Assembly: GCA_949130495.1 (NCBI GenBank)
Contig: OX422218.1
Location: forward strand, 39,611,651-39,675,650
Source of the DNA: Sambucus nigra
Taxonomy: Eukaryota; Streptophyta; Magnoliopsida; Dipsacales; Adoxaceae
Length of the DNA stretch: 64,000 bases
Direction of reading: 5' to 3'
The position numbers and the translations under genes are program-made. Of this stretch, positions 1-11,363 are shown one piece after another (within the stretch, counting starts at the first letter, position 1; each line of letters starts with the position of its first letter). Under the pieces are notes generated by a model. The model saw only the letters and a program-made list of their open reading frames with translations, ran no database searches and was not told the origin of the DNA.

Positions 1-1259
1 GGCATTTCATCTTCAGAAATTGAATTATTATTCTCACTATTGACACTATCACAATAATCCACTATTTTAGATGCCAATATAATTGATGATACCACGTCCA
101 CTATACGATCCGGTATCACTATTTTCCCCAGCTACCTGATTTAGAGTTTATGCCATGTGCATTAGTTATGGTATCATATTGAACAAGGCTTGTTTCAACC
201 GGATTCTTGGGGGTATGCTCCGTATTATTTAGTAAATCTTTAGACGTCAACAAGTCAAATTGTTATGAGCCACATGTGTAGTTGAGGTGTAATTTAATCT
301 AGCTAACTATACGTGATTTTCCTGCTGAACAGGTGGATCCAAATTTTTTCCATTATTCACCACATGTACAGTTGGAGCTTCTTGACTTAAGGATATACAG
401 GCACCTGCATCATTAGCCCTAACATCTAACCCAAAATTCTCTCAGGTAGAGATATGTTTGCCTACAAACTCTTTTTCCATCCGATTATTCAAGTGAGTTC
501 CATTTTTTTTTTTTTAAATGAAAATGTTTTTTCGTACCTTGGTTACAAACTCTTTGAGGTTTCCCTGATCCATGATGGGATTTATTCTTGACATTTTTAC
601 AATTTGAAATTGCGTGTCCAACACTTCTACCATAATCACAAAAAGGTAGTGTATCCACAAAGGAAACTTTTATTGGAATTTTCTCATTTTCAACTTCAAC
701 CACCACAACAGTAGGAAGATTGAAAGAAAAATCAACTTCAATAATAACGCTAACATATAAACCATACTTTTGGTTAATTGTAGATGAGTCGTTTCGAATG
801 GGGATCCCAATGCCGCGAGCAATTTCCAATAATAATCTGGTGCCAAAAAACTACAGGTAAATCCAAAAATCGAACCCAAACATGGACATATGAGGAAACA
901 AAAGATGAGGGGTTAAAGTTTGGACACCAATGAATAATTTTAAAAAAGTAAATTTCTAATTTTAAGGGGCCAGGCATCCATGCCCTAAAAAGATCTTCTT
1001 GAGAATCAATGTAAATAGTATAATATCCTTTACCTTTGGGAGTAAGCTTCAATGGATTTTGTGGCAGCCCTGTTTTTGAGGTAATTTTCGTGAACTCCTC
1101 TGTAGTTGGAACATGCTTGCCCTTCTCTAAAATCAACCTTCCCAACAATCTAGATTTAAAAGATCGAAGTGACTCCGTGTAGACATTTTCTGACATCTTA
1201 ATAACAGGAGTGTCGTGATGATAGTGGGGCTGAGGTAGATCGTGAAAGTAAGAAGACAT
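1..1259 (-). pseudogene. LINE-1 ORF1 remnant (DUF4283/zinc knuckle), copy 1
   Basis: This is the ORF1 (RNA-binding/gag-like) region of a plant non-LTR retrotransposon, read on the minus strand. The reading frame from 1259 to 774 continues in another frame from 829 to 485. A 2-bp deletion near 833, relative to the copy at 32758-33531, causes the shift. Visible are the DUF4283 landmarks (a LLGRLILEKGK start, W-P-F-P, VWVRFLDLP, IARGIGIPIR) and a degenerate knuckle FCDYGRSVGHAISNC in which the second Cys is replaced by Gly. Positions 1-484 hold the low-complexity C-terminal part with more stops. No reverse transcriptase follows. The 5' end abuts LINE-2 head to head at about 1260. The copy is dead. 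Family assignment rests on motif recognition. Confidence 0.8.
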
Positions 1260-3472
1260 CTGTGAGGTTCCATGCGCGCCTGAGTGAGCCAGGCAATAGG
1301 TAGATTCGCGTGATGGGTCTTCCCCTGCACCTATGGGGGGAAGAAGTTTTTAAAGCTGTTGGTGATAAATGTGGAGGCTTTGCAAGAGTTGACCATGCTA
1401 TCTTAATAGGGGAGGAGTTGCGCTGGGCTAGAATCCTCGTACATGGGATGGAGCTCCTCCCAACCAAAATAACCATCGCTAGTGTGGGCTGGGTGTTTGT
1501 TTTAACCATCTGTGAGGACGTTCAGTTATGTATAAGTGGTGCTGTAGCAACTCAAATAGAGGAATGCATTTTGTTATCATTCGAGGTTCCTCATGCAAAT
1601 GGGCAACTTCAGACGGCATACAATTCTTGAAAAGAGGTGAACTGTGTCGCCGTGGAGGTGCCTAAGCAGGCGGCGACCTACGTAGCAGGTTGTGGTAAAT
1701 GTGATGGAGGCAGGGAATTCGCACCTGGGCATGCTGAGCTGTATACTACGGACATTACGACTACGGTTTCGACAGCAACGCTCAAAACAGGAATAGGAGG
1801 GGAACTCATCGGAGGCATCATGGAGGAAAAACAAAAGGTCGTCAGCGAGGGAATACTGCAGACCGGTAAACCGGATATAGGGGTAGGGAATACAAAGCTA
1901 ATGCGGATTACTGCGTCAGCTGGATGGAAAGCCGACGATAGTAGCATCCCCGCACAGGTATGGGCGGTTGAGACACTGTTGACCGATGGCGAGGACTCAG
2001 CATGGAACAAAGAGGACAGCCCTAGTTCAGACGCTGCACGCGTATGCAGGTCAGACTTGGAGTTGGGTCCAACAAAAATTGATCAGCGTGTAGGGTGTAA
2101 AGTATTTAATATAGTGAAAGACACTACAAAAGGGATAGAACCATATGTGAGTGGAACATTTATTAATTGTATAGAAGGGACAAAACAGGATGGAAGGGCA
2201 TAGTGCCACATTGACAACGCATGTGTGGAAAAAAATAGTTTATTTAAGGAAAAAGGGTGGATTTCTGTAAAGGGTAATAAAGATCTCAATAATCAGTCTC
2301 TAGATGGTGGGGTAGAATTATTAGATAGCAATAGTAGGGTATCTGTCTGTACTCATATATCACTTTCGGCTTATGCGGAATTGGAAAATGATTGCGCGGG
2401 GGTTATTCCTGAAAGGGATGTACAAGTGGAAAATTATTTAGTCAGTGGCGGATCTCGGGGGATCGAAACCAGGAAGAAATTATTTATTTTAGCCAGGCAA
2501 AGGGTTAAACAAGTGGCAGTTAATGGGAGGATCCCTATTTCAGGTGTCAAAACTACGCATGTTGTCAATATGGGTGGATTTGTCAACTCAGACTAGGGGA
2601 CAATGTGTGAGGATTATAAAGAATGTTGTTCTAACAAACGTGGTGGTTTATTAAACAATTTGTGCAACAATAGCATGGGGACCATACCAAATTCCAAGAA
2701 AAAATATCATGTGTCACGGGGGCATTATGATGGAGGCAATAAAATCAGAGAGAGGAGTTAAGGAAAAAGCACGGGTCAGAGGTGTTCATTGAAAAAAATA
2801 AAGGGAAGAATGACATTTATCTCGGAACGTCCTTGTCAAATCTCAAAAATATTAAGGCGTTTAGTAGTGTGAGAAAAAAAGGAATAAAAGGCATGGCAAT
2901 GGGGCAATGTAGTGAGTGGGAAAAAGCGATGGTGGTGGCTAGCGAAATGTCGACGGGGGATAGTAAAAAAGAGGATGCGTCTTTTCAGGAACTAAACGAT
3001 TCGAGACTATTGGTAGAGTTAGAGATTCCAAACCATGAAGAAATTATTAATACTAATGAGGAAGAAGGCTGGGACGAAGATCCGATGGGATGGAGGGAGG
3101 ACTTATTAGGATCTTTAGCAACGATGCGGGAATTGTTTTTAAGGGGTGCGAGATGGAGGGGGCCTTCCTTTCTGTGTGGGAGGCGACTTCAATGTGGTGC
3201 GATTCGGAACTGAAAGAAGCAACGGTGATAGAATTGATCGATATATGAGAGATTTCTCTGATTTCATTAACGAGATGGAGCTAATGGACTTACCCCTAGA
3301 AGGGGGTTTGTTTACCTGGTCGAGCCTCAGGGATATGTTGTCTTTATATCGACTAGAAAGATTTCTTATATCATAGGGTTAGGAGGAGCATTTTCCTGGT
3401 GTAATCTAGTCTTGTTTACCTAGGTTGACGTCGGATCATTGTCCTATTCTTCTTGAATGTGGGGGATGGAGG
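1260..3472 (+). pseudogene. LINE-2 ORF1 and endonuclease remnant, copy 1
   Basis: This is a second, distinct plant LINE family on the plus strand. The first frame (1310-1630) carries the C-terminal half of DUF4283 (GLPLHLWGEEVFKAVGDKCGGF, LRWARILVHG). It stops at 1630 and continues at 1637-2203, 2225-2596 and 2782-3213 with stops and shifts. At 3146-3376 another frame shows the second half of an exonuclease-endonuclease-phosphatase domain (VGGDFNVVRF, DLPLEGGLFTWSS, LERFLIS). The first half of the endonuclease is missing, so this LINE carries an internal deletion that all four copies share. About 70 bp present in copies 2 and 4 are lost near 2757. The copy ends abruptly at 3472, joined to the 1.2-kb satellite. 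No reverse transcriptase remains. Confidence 0.8.
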
Positions 3473-5124
3473 TAATCTAGTCTTGTAATCTAGTCTTGTT
3501 TACTCTATGTACATATATACATATTTTGCATCTAATAATTACAACTAGGAATTAGGTTATAAATCTACAGTATATGTGTAAATGGGTCCAATGAGAAAAT
3601 GAATTAATTAAAAGAATTAAATTTCAATGTTCCCCTTAAAAAAAAGATTGTATGAGAGATTTTTTATTATTTTTTTCAATTTATAACAAGATAAAGTCGA
3701 AACATTCTTTGGGTCCGGGAATGTGGGTCCGCTCCAGCGGCACTAATTAATGGCAATTTTTTTTCATTAGTTAAAAAAACTGTTTAATAGATTTTTTTTA
3801 TTAATAAACATAGCTTTTATTATTTAAGAAAAAAATATTTTTTTCATAATTTTAATTAAAAGTTGTTTAATTTTAATGAAAAAATGTTTTTTTATAAAAA
3901 AAACTGTTTTTTTTTTTTGTATCAAAAACTATTTTATATCCACAAAATAATACAAAACTTAAAATAAAAAAGAAAAAAAAAGAAAACCCAAATGCGGTCG
4001 CCAGACGGGCTACAAGGCGGTACATATAAACTTTCACTTCTATAAATACAAGAAATATCTTCATTTTAAATATTGAGTGAAAGAATAGTTTTAAATACTT
4101 TATATTCCTAATCGAGTCGCACAGAGTATCAAAGATTATCGGATCGTGGGACACGCATATTGAGAGATCATTTCATTTTGGAAGATAGACTCTCATTTTT
4201 CATTATTGTAACTCAAGATATGAATGCGTCTGAGTACCCATGATACTTCAATTGATATTTCTTACGAATTTGAGTACTTCTGATGAACCAACTCATTTGA
4301 ATGCCTATCATGAATTTTTTTACTACCAAAACTCCAATGATACACCTGATAAATTGAATACCCGATCCAACACCATTTTCTGAATACTAATTTTATAACT
4401 CGCATGATGAAACCACAAACACTATTTGCCCTATTTTATTTTCTTCAACTAAACTCACACGCTTCCCAACATTGGCATTCACTATCTCCTATATCTTCCA
4501 CACACGCCAAACCAAAATCGTCTTCCACTACTATTTATAACAAAAAATTTAGGACATTCTAAAATCCGTAAGATATATCTACTTAAGACTCATAATTATG
4601 TTTTTGGGTTGAATTCTTGTTGAGTTTTGTTGTTTATATAACGTAACACAATATTATAAAGTACTTAAATTGTTCAGAAAAGTTTACACTTTGATATGTT
4701 GTCGAATTTGTCATCAATTATTTTAATAGTCAAATGAAAAAATATATTTTGCATCTAATAATTACAACTAGATATTAGGTTATAAATCTTTAGCATATGT
4801 GTAAATGGGACCAATGAGAATACGAATTCCATAAAAGAATTAAATTTCAATGTTCCCCTTAAAAAACAGATTGTATTAGAGAATTTTTTTTATATTTTTA
4901 AATTTAGAACAAGATAGAGTCAAAACATTATTTGGGAGTGGGAATGTGGGTCCGCTCCAATGGCACTAATTAATCGCGATATTTTTTCATTAATTAAAAA
5001 ACACTTTTATACATTTTTTTATTAATAAACATAGTTTTTATTATGTATAATTTTTTAAATTTTAATTAAAAGTTGTTTCACTTTAATAAAAAAACTTTTT
5101 TTTAATATAAAAAACTGTTTTTAT
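3473..5124. repeat. 1.2-kb tandem satellite, unit A segment (about 1.4 units)
   Basis: The segment is AT-rich. The anchor GCATCTAATAATTACAACTA occurs at about 3529 and again at about 4750, a period near 1.22 kb. The same unit recurs at 35746-37386, 47711-50101 and 52095-55719, and as a diverged fragment at 29880-30255. Each unit includes a GC-richer core (GTGGGTCCGCTCCAGCGGCA), poly-T/A tracts and a TATATCCACAAAATAATAC segment. The segment ends with TTTAT at 5120-5124, the target site of a small copia element. A roughly 70-90 residue frame on the minus strand of each unit looks incidental. No gene was found. Confidence 0.8.
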
Positions 5125-5146
5125 TGTAGAATTTAATAACTCAATA
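5125..5146 (-). mobile_element. 22-bp copia LTR stub
   Basis: The stub TGTAGAATTTAATAACTCAA(TA) equals the terminus of the 270-bp LTRs at 50102 and 51825 and lies directly after the same TTTAT target. It is cut after 22 bp and joined to LINE-2 sequence. The same junction occurs at 37408 and 55741, so it was copied rather than formed three times. Confidence 0.75.
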
Positions 5147-5893
5147 CTTCAGACGACATACAATTCTAGAAAAAAAAGTGAACTGTGTCGCCGTGGAGGT
5201 GTCGAAGCAGGCGACGACCTACGTAGCGGGTTGTGGTAAATGCGATGGAGGCAGGGAATTCGCACCTGGGCATGCTGAGGTGTATACAACGGACATTACG
5301 ACTACGGCTTCGATAGCCACGCTAAAAAAAAGAACAGGAGGGGAACTCCTCGGAGGCATCATGGAGGAGAAACAAAAGGTCGTCAACGAGGGAATACTGC
5401 AGACCAGTAAACCGGAGAGAGGGGTAGGGAATGCGAAGCTTGTGACGATTATGGCGTCAGTTGGAATGAAAGCCGACGACACTAGCATCCCCGCCCAGGG
5501 ATGGACGGTTGAGACACTGTTGCCCGATGGCGAGGACTCATCATGGAACAAAGCGGACAACCCCAGTTCAGACGCTGCATGAGTATGCAGGCCAGACTTG
5601 GAGTTTGGTCCAACCGAAATTGATCAACGTGTAGGGTGCAAAGTATTTAATATAGTGAAAGACATTACAAAAGGGATAGAACCGGGTGTGAGTGGAACAG
5701 TTATTAATTGTATAGAAGGGACAAAAAAGGATGGAAGGGCACAGTGCCACATTGACAACGCATGTGTGGAAAAAAATATTTTATTTAAGGAAAAATGGGG
5801 GATTTCTGTAAAGGGTAAAGAAGATCTCAATAATCACTCTCTAGATAGTGGGGAAGAATTATTAAATAGCAACAGTAGGGTATTTGGACTAGT
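5147..5893 (+). pseudogene. LINE-2 ORF1 internal fragment
   Basis: The fragment is homologous to 1608-2330 of LINE-2 copy 1 (frames 5178-5582 and 5598-6020). It contains only the middle, low-complexity part of ORF1 (EVSKQATTYVAGCGKCDGG onward), with no DUF4283 or endonuclease. It is interrupted by a TGA at about 5580. Homology stops near 5893, where copies 2 and 4 continue differently. Its left side is fused to the copia LTR stub. It is a non-functional fragment. Confidence 0.75.
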
Positions 5894-6242
5894 GGGTGAC
5901 TTAGTAACCTTTTGGACTAGGTTTAAGTATTTGGACTTGTACGATGAGAGTTGTTGCGCTAAACATATTACATGGAATATTCGGGATGATACTATGATAC
6001 GTCTGAGAGTTAAGATATAGGGCTAGTGTAGACCTATATTAATACGATGATTACCTAAGTTGTCTGATTACTTAGTATATGGATTACTATGTGTATGACA
6101 TACCTACCATATTTGCTATCACGGGAGGTTGAAAAACCAAACGCTGAGGGAGCGAACATGTATACAGGAAGTATACAAAGCATAAAAAAATAAGGGCAAC
6201 TTGAAAAAAACAGACAGATACCCCGTCATACAAATTCCTAAA
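5894..6242. other. Unassigned segment, probably LINE-3 3' region
   Basis: No convincing gene. The plus-strand frame running in from LINE-2 ends at 6020 in unrecognised sequence. The part next to 6242 lies directly downstream of the LINE-3 ORF2 tail on the minus strand and could be its 3' untranslated region. The same sequence is present at 38156-38504. Confidence 0.4.
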
Positions 6243-7190
6243 CTATACCCCCGGTCTTATCTCCTTCATAAACTCAACGACCTCCTGAGTCGTGACGGAG
6301 ATCTTCCCCTTGGACCAGCTAAGAAGGTTGCTTAAAAATAGATAACGAAGTCTCGAAGTCGCCAACTCAATACCTTCGAAACAACGAGTATTCCTCTCCT
6401 TCCATATCATCGACATAATGCAATGAGGAACCAAATGCCAAACCCGTTTGTCTCCCTCCCACCCCCAATGAGGCTTCCACGCCTCTAAAAGAGACTTCAC
6501 AGATGCTTTGAACTCTTCCTGCCAAACCCGTTTTCAAACATCACTTCCTGCCAGAAACCTTTGTCACCACAACCGATCCAAATTCTCTTTGAACTCTTCT
6601 TTGTAAGATCTGCCTCAAGACACACACGAGCAACGCTTGGTCTATTAATCTCCACAGTGGAAGCACCAGTTTTTAGAGGTTTTCCAATCAGTTGTGCAAT
6701 GGAATACAAAGATGATTTTGAGAAAAAATGAATGGGTAAATGAGGAAAAGACACCCATATGGGAGTTAGGTTACTCTCAATCTCTGGACAAAAATAAGGT
6801 GTCCATTTGAATATCCTCATTGGGAATCTTCCAATATGCCAAGAGTCCTTCATCCACATCCTTGTAAAATCTTCTCCAGACTTTAACCTGATTAAAACAT
6901 TCTTGTGATCCAATAAACCTACATTAAAAGAAGTTTTGAGAGAAAAAGTTTAAAAACTTGAGTTATAACATCCATAGAAGGTCTTCCATGAGAGAACTTG
7001 CTAATGAAAGCATATTGAAAAGCTTTAGCAAGGGTTTTAATATCATCATCAGAAAACATAACAATAGGTTATCCTTTGTAAGTTGTTGGTTTCTTGAGGA
7101 CAATATCATGGTTACAAGAGGAAAAATATACTACAGAAGCAAAGGAACGATTCCAGACATTTTTGGTATCTGGAACCAATAATAAAAATA
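6243..7190 (-). pseudogene. LINE-3: DUF4283 ORF1 fused to ORF2 tail by internal deletion
   Basis: Read on the minus strand, 7175-6960 encodes an ORF1 start (SFASVV, FSDDDIKTLAKAFQ, FSHGRPSMDVI) with an internal TAA and a frameshift. Then 6913-6497 carries a clear DUF4283 core (DHKNVLIRLKSGEDFTRMW, MRIFKWTPYFCPEIES, RPSVARVCLEADL, RIWIGCGDKGFWQEV). Directly after it, 6500-6243 encodes an 85-residue tail typical of the end of plant LINE ORF2 (MIWKERNTRCFEG). Endonuclease and reverse transcriptase are absent between them, so the element is internally deleted. It differs in sequence from LINE-1 and LINE-2. In unit B only the part up to 6824 is retained. Confidence 0.75.
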
Positions 7191-7821
7191 TACTATAGAA
7201 TCAACATTTGTTACGAAACCAATAATAAATATATATGAAATCGATGGTCATCATAAAAGTTTCAAATGCATAAATACGCATGTAAAACGTCTAAAACTTG
7301 AAGAATGTGGGAATGTAAAGCATGTTGAAAAGTCGGCTAACCAACGCGCAACATCGTTTACATCGATTGGCCAAAATTTCCTTGGAGGTGTGTGTCGGTT
7401 GGCTAATGTTCATCATTTCAGAGTCGATTGGCCGACTTGACTTTGTACATTGTGTCGGCTGACCAACGTGCATCGTCGTTTGGGATACTGTGACTTTATA
7501 ACCAAAATATAATATACATATATGATATCAAATAATTTATTAGACAAAATACATATTGTTTTAAAAATGAAGTTCACACCTGTTTCAAAATCTGCACTAC
7601 AAGTGTAACAATGTCCAAGGACTTCATTTTTGTACCGCAATCGCCCCAATTTTCATTTTACATTTTATGGGAAGAAAAAGAAATCTATCAAAATATGGTA
7701 CAAAATTAAAATAATTACTCAAGTAAAAAACTGATGTTGCAAAAATTGAATCTAGGGTCTGAAAATACCACGTACAAATCAATGTATAGAATAAGCATCA
7801 CGATGAAACCACATTCTGCAG
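7191..7821. repeat. Partial copy of repeat block T
   Basis: Homologous to about 16390-17030 and 43500-44135 (for example GAAACCAATAATAAA, CATGTTGAAAAGTCGGCTAACC, GAATAAGCATCACGATGAAACC). It contains short imperfect repeats built on TCGGCTGACCAACGTGCATC. No protein was recognised. Homology breaks at TTCTGCAG, about 7821, where the 168-bp satellite begins. Confidence 0.7.
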
Positions 7822-9334
7822 CGTCCTCATAAGAGGCACGAACACTTCACCTGAGACTAATGTAACACGTAGGAACTTACCGCGTAGTCAAGACACTCTC
7901 GTTTCGAGAATACGACGATAATTTGTAAAAATCTAGACTTAGGCTAAAAAATATGCCGTTAGAGGGTTTAAAAGGCAAAACTTCCTCTAAGCGGCCCAGT
8001 AAGAGCCACAAACACCTCCCACGGGACCAACGTAACACGTAGCGACTTACCACGTAACCACTAGACTCTCAGGTTGAGAATACGAGAATAGTTTGTAAAA
8101 TTTAGACATAGGCATAAAACATGACTTTAGACGGTGAAAGTCCAAAACAACGGCCAAACGACCCCGTGAGAGGCACGAACACCTCACACGAGGTCAATGT
8201 AACATGTAGGAACTTACAGCGTAGTCACGAGACTCTCGTTTCGAGAATACGATGATAATTTGTAAAAAAATAGACTGAGGCTTAAAAATATGCTGTTAGC
8301 GGTTGAAAACCCAAAATAGCCCTTAAATGACCCCGTAAGAGGCACATACACCTCCCAACAGGATAAACTTAATACATAGGGACTTACCACGTAGTCACGC
8401 GACTGCCAGTTTGAGAATACGATGATAATTTGCAAAATTTAGACATAGGCTTAAAACATGAATTTAGAGGATGAAAATCCAAAATAATTCCCAAGCGACC
8501 TCGTAAGAGGCACGAACACTTCACACGAGACCAATGTAACACGTAAGAACTTATCGCGTAGTCACAAGACTCACGTTTCGAGAATAAGATGATAATTTAC
8601 AAAAATCTAGACTTAGGCTTAAGAATATGCCATTAGTGGGTGAAAACCCAAAATAATGCCTAAAGTGTCCCCTAAGAGGAACGAACACCTCCCACGGGAC
8701 CAACATAACCCGTAGGGACTTACCTCATAGCCACGGGACTCTCGGGTTGAGAATATGAGGATAATTTGCAAAATTTAGACTTTGACTTGAAACATGACTT
8801 TAGAAGGTGAAAATCCAAAATAACGGCCAAACGACCCCGTAAGAGGCACGAACACCTCACACGAGTACAATGTAACACGTATGAACTTACAGCGTAGTCA
8901 CGAGAATGGTTTCAAGAATACGATGATAATGTACAAAAATCTTGACTTAGGCTTAAAAATATGTCATTAGAGGGCGAAAACCCATAACAACCCCTAAACG
9001 GCCCCGTAAGAGGCACGAACACCTCCCACGGGACAAACTTAACACATGGGGACTTACCACATAGACACGGGACTCTTGGGTTGAGGATACAATGATAATT
9101 TGCAAAATTTGGACTTTGCATAAAACATGACTTTAGAGGGTTAAAATCCAAAACGAGGCCCAAACGACCCCGTAAGAGGCACGAACACCTCACACGAGAC
9201 CAATGTAACACGTAGGAACTTACCACGTAGTCACGATACTCTCGTTTCGAAAATACGACGATAATTTGTGAAAATCTAGACTTAGGCTTAAAACATGTCG
9301 TTAATGGGTGAAAACTAAAAATAGCTTCAACCGG
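7822..9334. repeat. 168-bp satellite array with alternating A/B monomers
   Basis: Nine monomers are anchored by AAGAGGCACGAACACCTC-like sequence at about 7831, 8008, 8168, 8336, 8506, 8675, 8840, 9007 and 9174 (spacing 160-177, mostly 165-170). Two subtypes alternate strictly. A has CACACGAGACCAATGTAACA and TCTCGTTTCGAGAATACG. B has CCCACGGGACCAACGTAACA and TCTCGGGTTGAGAATACG. The effective repeat is therefore a dimer of about 336 bp. It is absent from unit B. Short ORFs across it are chance. The monomer length is in the nucleosomal range common for plant satellites. Confidence 0.85.
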
Positions 9335-9950
9335 GTGAACCTTTTTATCGATTGAGTTATTTTTTAGCTTATTTATGTTTAATCGTTGGAGTTCATGTCG
9401 TTGAGATTATTTAAATGATAAAACATGTTGGATTTCTTGAATAAACAAAGGAAACTCTACTGATTTTTTTTGAAATTATTAGTGTTTTAAATTGATTAAC
9501 TCAAACATAAATTTGGGAAACATGTTGAGAACTTGGGGTGGAGCGTATAAGTAAAGTAAGACCATTATTGGAAGGGAGTTGTTGATTATTTATTTATGGA
9601 TTTTGTTGATGTCGTTGAGTTTATTTAAATGATAAAACATGTTGGATTTCTTGAATAAAAAAAGGAAACTCTGTCGATTTTTTTTGAAATTATTTAGTGT
9701 TTTAATTTGATTAACTTAAACATAAGTTTATGAAACATGTCGAGAACTGGGGTGGAGCGTGTAACTAAAGTAAGACCATTGTTGGAAGGGATTTGTTGAT
9801 TATTTTTTATGGCTTTTTTTGATGTCTCCGAGCTAATTTTAAATGTTAAAACAGGTTGAATATCGTGAATAAACAAAGGAAACTATGTCGAAATTTTCTA
9901 AATTTATGAAGCGTTGAAAATTGATTAATTCAAACATATCCGAATTTGAA
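9335..9950. repeat. 215-bp direct repeat, three copies
   Basis: Copies start near 9391, 9607 and 9820 (spacing 216 and 213). Shared landmarks are GATGTCGTTGAGTTTATTTA, AACATGTTGGATTTCTTGAA and GGGGTGGAGCGT. The third copy is more diverged and incomplete. It follows the 168-bp satellite without an obvious gap. No coding function was seen. Confidence 0.75.
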
Positions 9951-10344
9951 AATTGAACGTCGAGGCGCAAAAATGTAAAACGACTATCAAAAATAGCAAA
10001 AAGAGACACACTTATGATAAAAGTAGATTTTTTTTTCATATTATATAATCCAATTATGGTTAACATGTGTGTATTTGTTTCTTGTCACAAATTGATGATG
10101 GATTTCATTGCGCTAGTTTATTGGATGACTCAAAGTTTCTTGTGAAATGTGTATTATTTTTGTAGTTGGTGTTATTTTGAACATTTGTTGTAATCATATT
10201 CATTTCAATGAAATGAATTGTCTTTAACGAAGAATTGTAGAATTGAATATGGAGTCATTTTATGTGATAGTTTGGATGCACATTTATACAGGTTATATCA
10301 TGGCCAAAATTTATATATATGCATCTTGCAATCTTCTTTTGGAA
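9951..10344. other. AT-rich segment without recognised content
   Basis: I see no gene, repeat or element here. Short open frames on the minus strand lack family resemblance. Confidence 0.5.
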
Positions 10345-10869
10345 TTATTTACAGAAAAAATATGTTTTAGCGACATAACGTGGGTGTTTCTAAAAATCAA
10401 ATCATATTTTGAATAATGACTTTTAGTGGCACTATAAATGACATTTAACAACATAGAGTGTCGCCTAATTAGATGACATTTTGCGACAAGTTTATAATGT
10501 CGCCTAAAAGGAGACATTCTGCGACATGCTATGTATGTCGCCTAAAATATGACATTCCGCGACAGGTATGGCATGTCACGTAAAGAATGACATTCCGCGA
10601 CATGTCATTATGTCATAAAAGGTAAGGTATTTTTAATATAAAAAATAAATATTAATATGTATTTTAATAAATATATACATTTCGCGACATGTATCCTATC
10701 GCGATTGGTATATACATTCCACGACATAGATATGTATGTCGTGGAATACATTCCCAGACGGCGCTACCGCGGCAGGCAGTCTTATATCGCAAAATGTCTT
10801 TTGCGACATAATTAATATATTTCGTGACATAGTTTATGAGTTGCGAAATGTGTTTTTTCTTGTGATAGT
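10345..10869. mobile_element. CACTA-like non-autonomous element or fragment
   Basis: Many diverged copies of a GCGACAT / ATGTCGCC motif are dispersed in both orientations (10370-10850), the arrangement of CACTA (En/Spm) subterminal repeats. The right edge TTTTTTCTTGTGATAG is close to the reverse complement of the CACTACAAGAAAAA terminus. The left edge TTTACAGAAAAAATATG could be the other, decayed terminus. There is no transposase, and the termini are imperfect, so boundaries are approximate. Absent from unit B. Confidence 0.5.
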
Positions 10870-11054
10870 CTTGATTAAAAAAATAATTAAAAAAAGAAAA
10901 GAAAAAATAACGATGTCATTTCAAAACTGTGTTATAAAGTTACGGAGTGGTCTTTTGAGACACTAATTACAACGTAATTTTACAAGAGTTCACAACTTTA
11001 AATTAACAAAAGTCATAGCGTTTTTCAAGCGTAATATTTCAAAATTGATTTATT
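10870..11054. other. AT-rich spacer
   Basis: No feature recognised between the CACTA-like edge and block E. Confidence 0.4.
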
Positions 11055-11345
11055 TTAAACTGTAGAGCTAAATAAGTATTTTGTGAAATAATATTACTGT
11101 AATTACGTAGTCGTCATAATTACAATATCATTTTAATTGAATAATATTGGTATTATTTTAAACAAATGACATTGTTATATAAACAAATCATTTCATTATT
11201 TTAGAGTAAACCACGGTGTCAGTTTAACAAAAATTGTTCCTATTGTAATTTTAATATAACTTATAAGTTTGACTTTTATTTAAATTTTACAGTTTTCTAA
11301 AAAAAAATCAAATTAGTAATTATGATATTTGAGTAGTCTGTTATA
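11055..11345. repeat. Block E, ghost copy of knottin upstream region
   Basis: Clearly similar to 24155-24445, which lies about 550-840 bp upstream of the knottin start codon (shared AAACTGTAGAGCTAA, ATTACGTAGTCGTCATAATT, ATTTTAGAGTAAA). Here the block is cut off at about 11364 by a LINE-1 3' region, and no knottin follows. It suggests an older duplicate of the locus. Confidence 0.7.
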
Positions 11346-11363
11346 TGTTATATATTTGAGTAG

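Noticed and set aside
7822..9334. CRISPR-like array
   Set aside because: The repeats are about 168 bp with no short repeat/unique spacer pattern. This is a tandem satellite in a plant genome.
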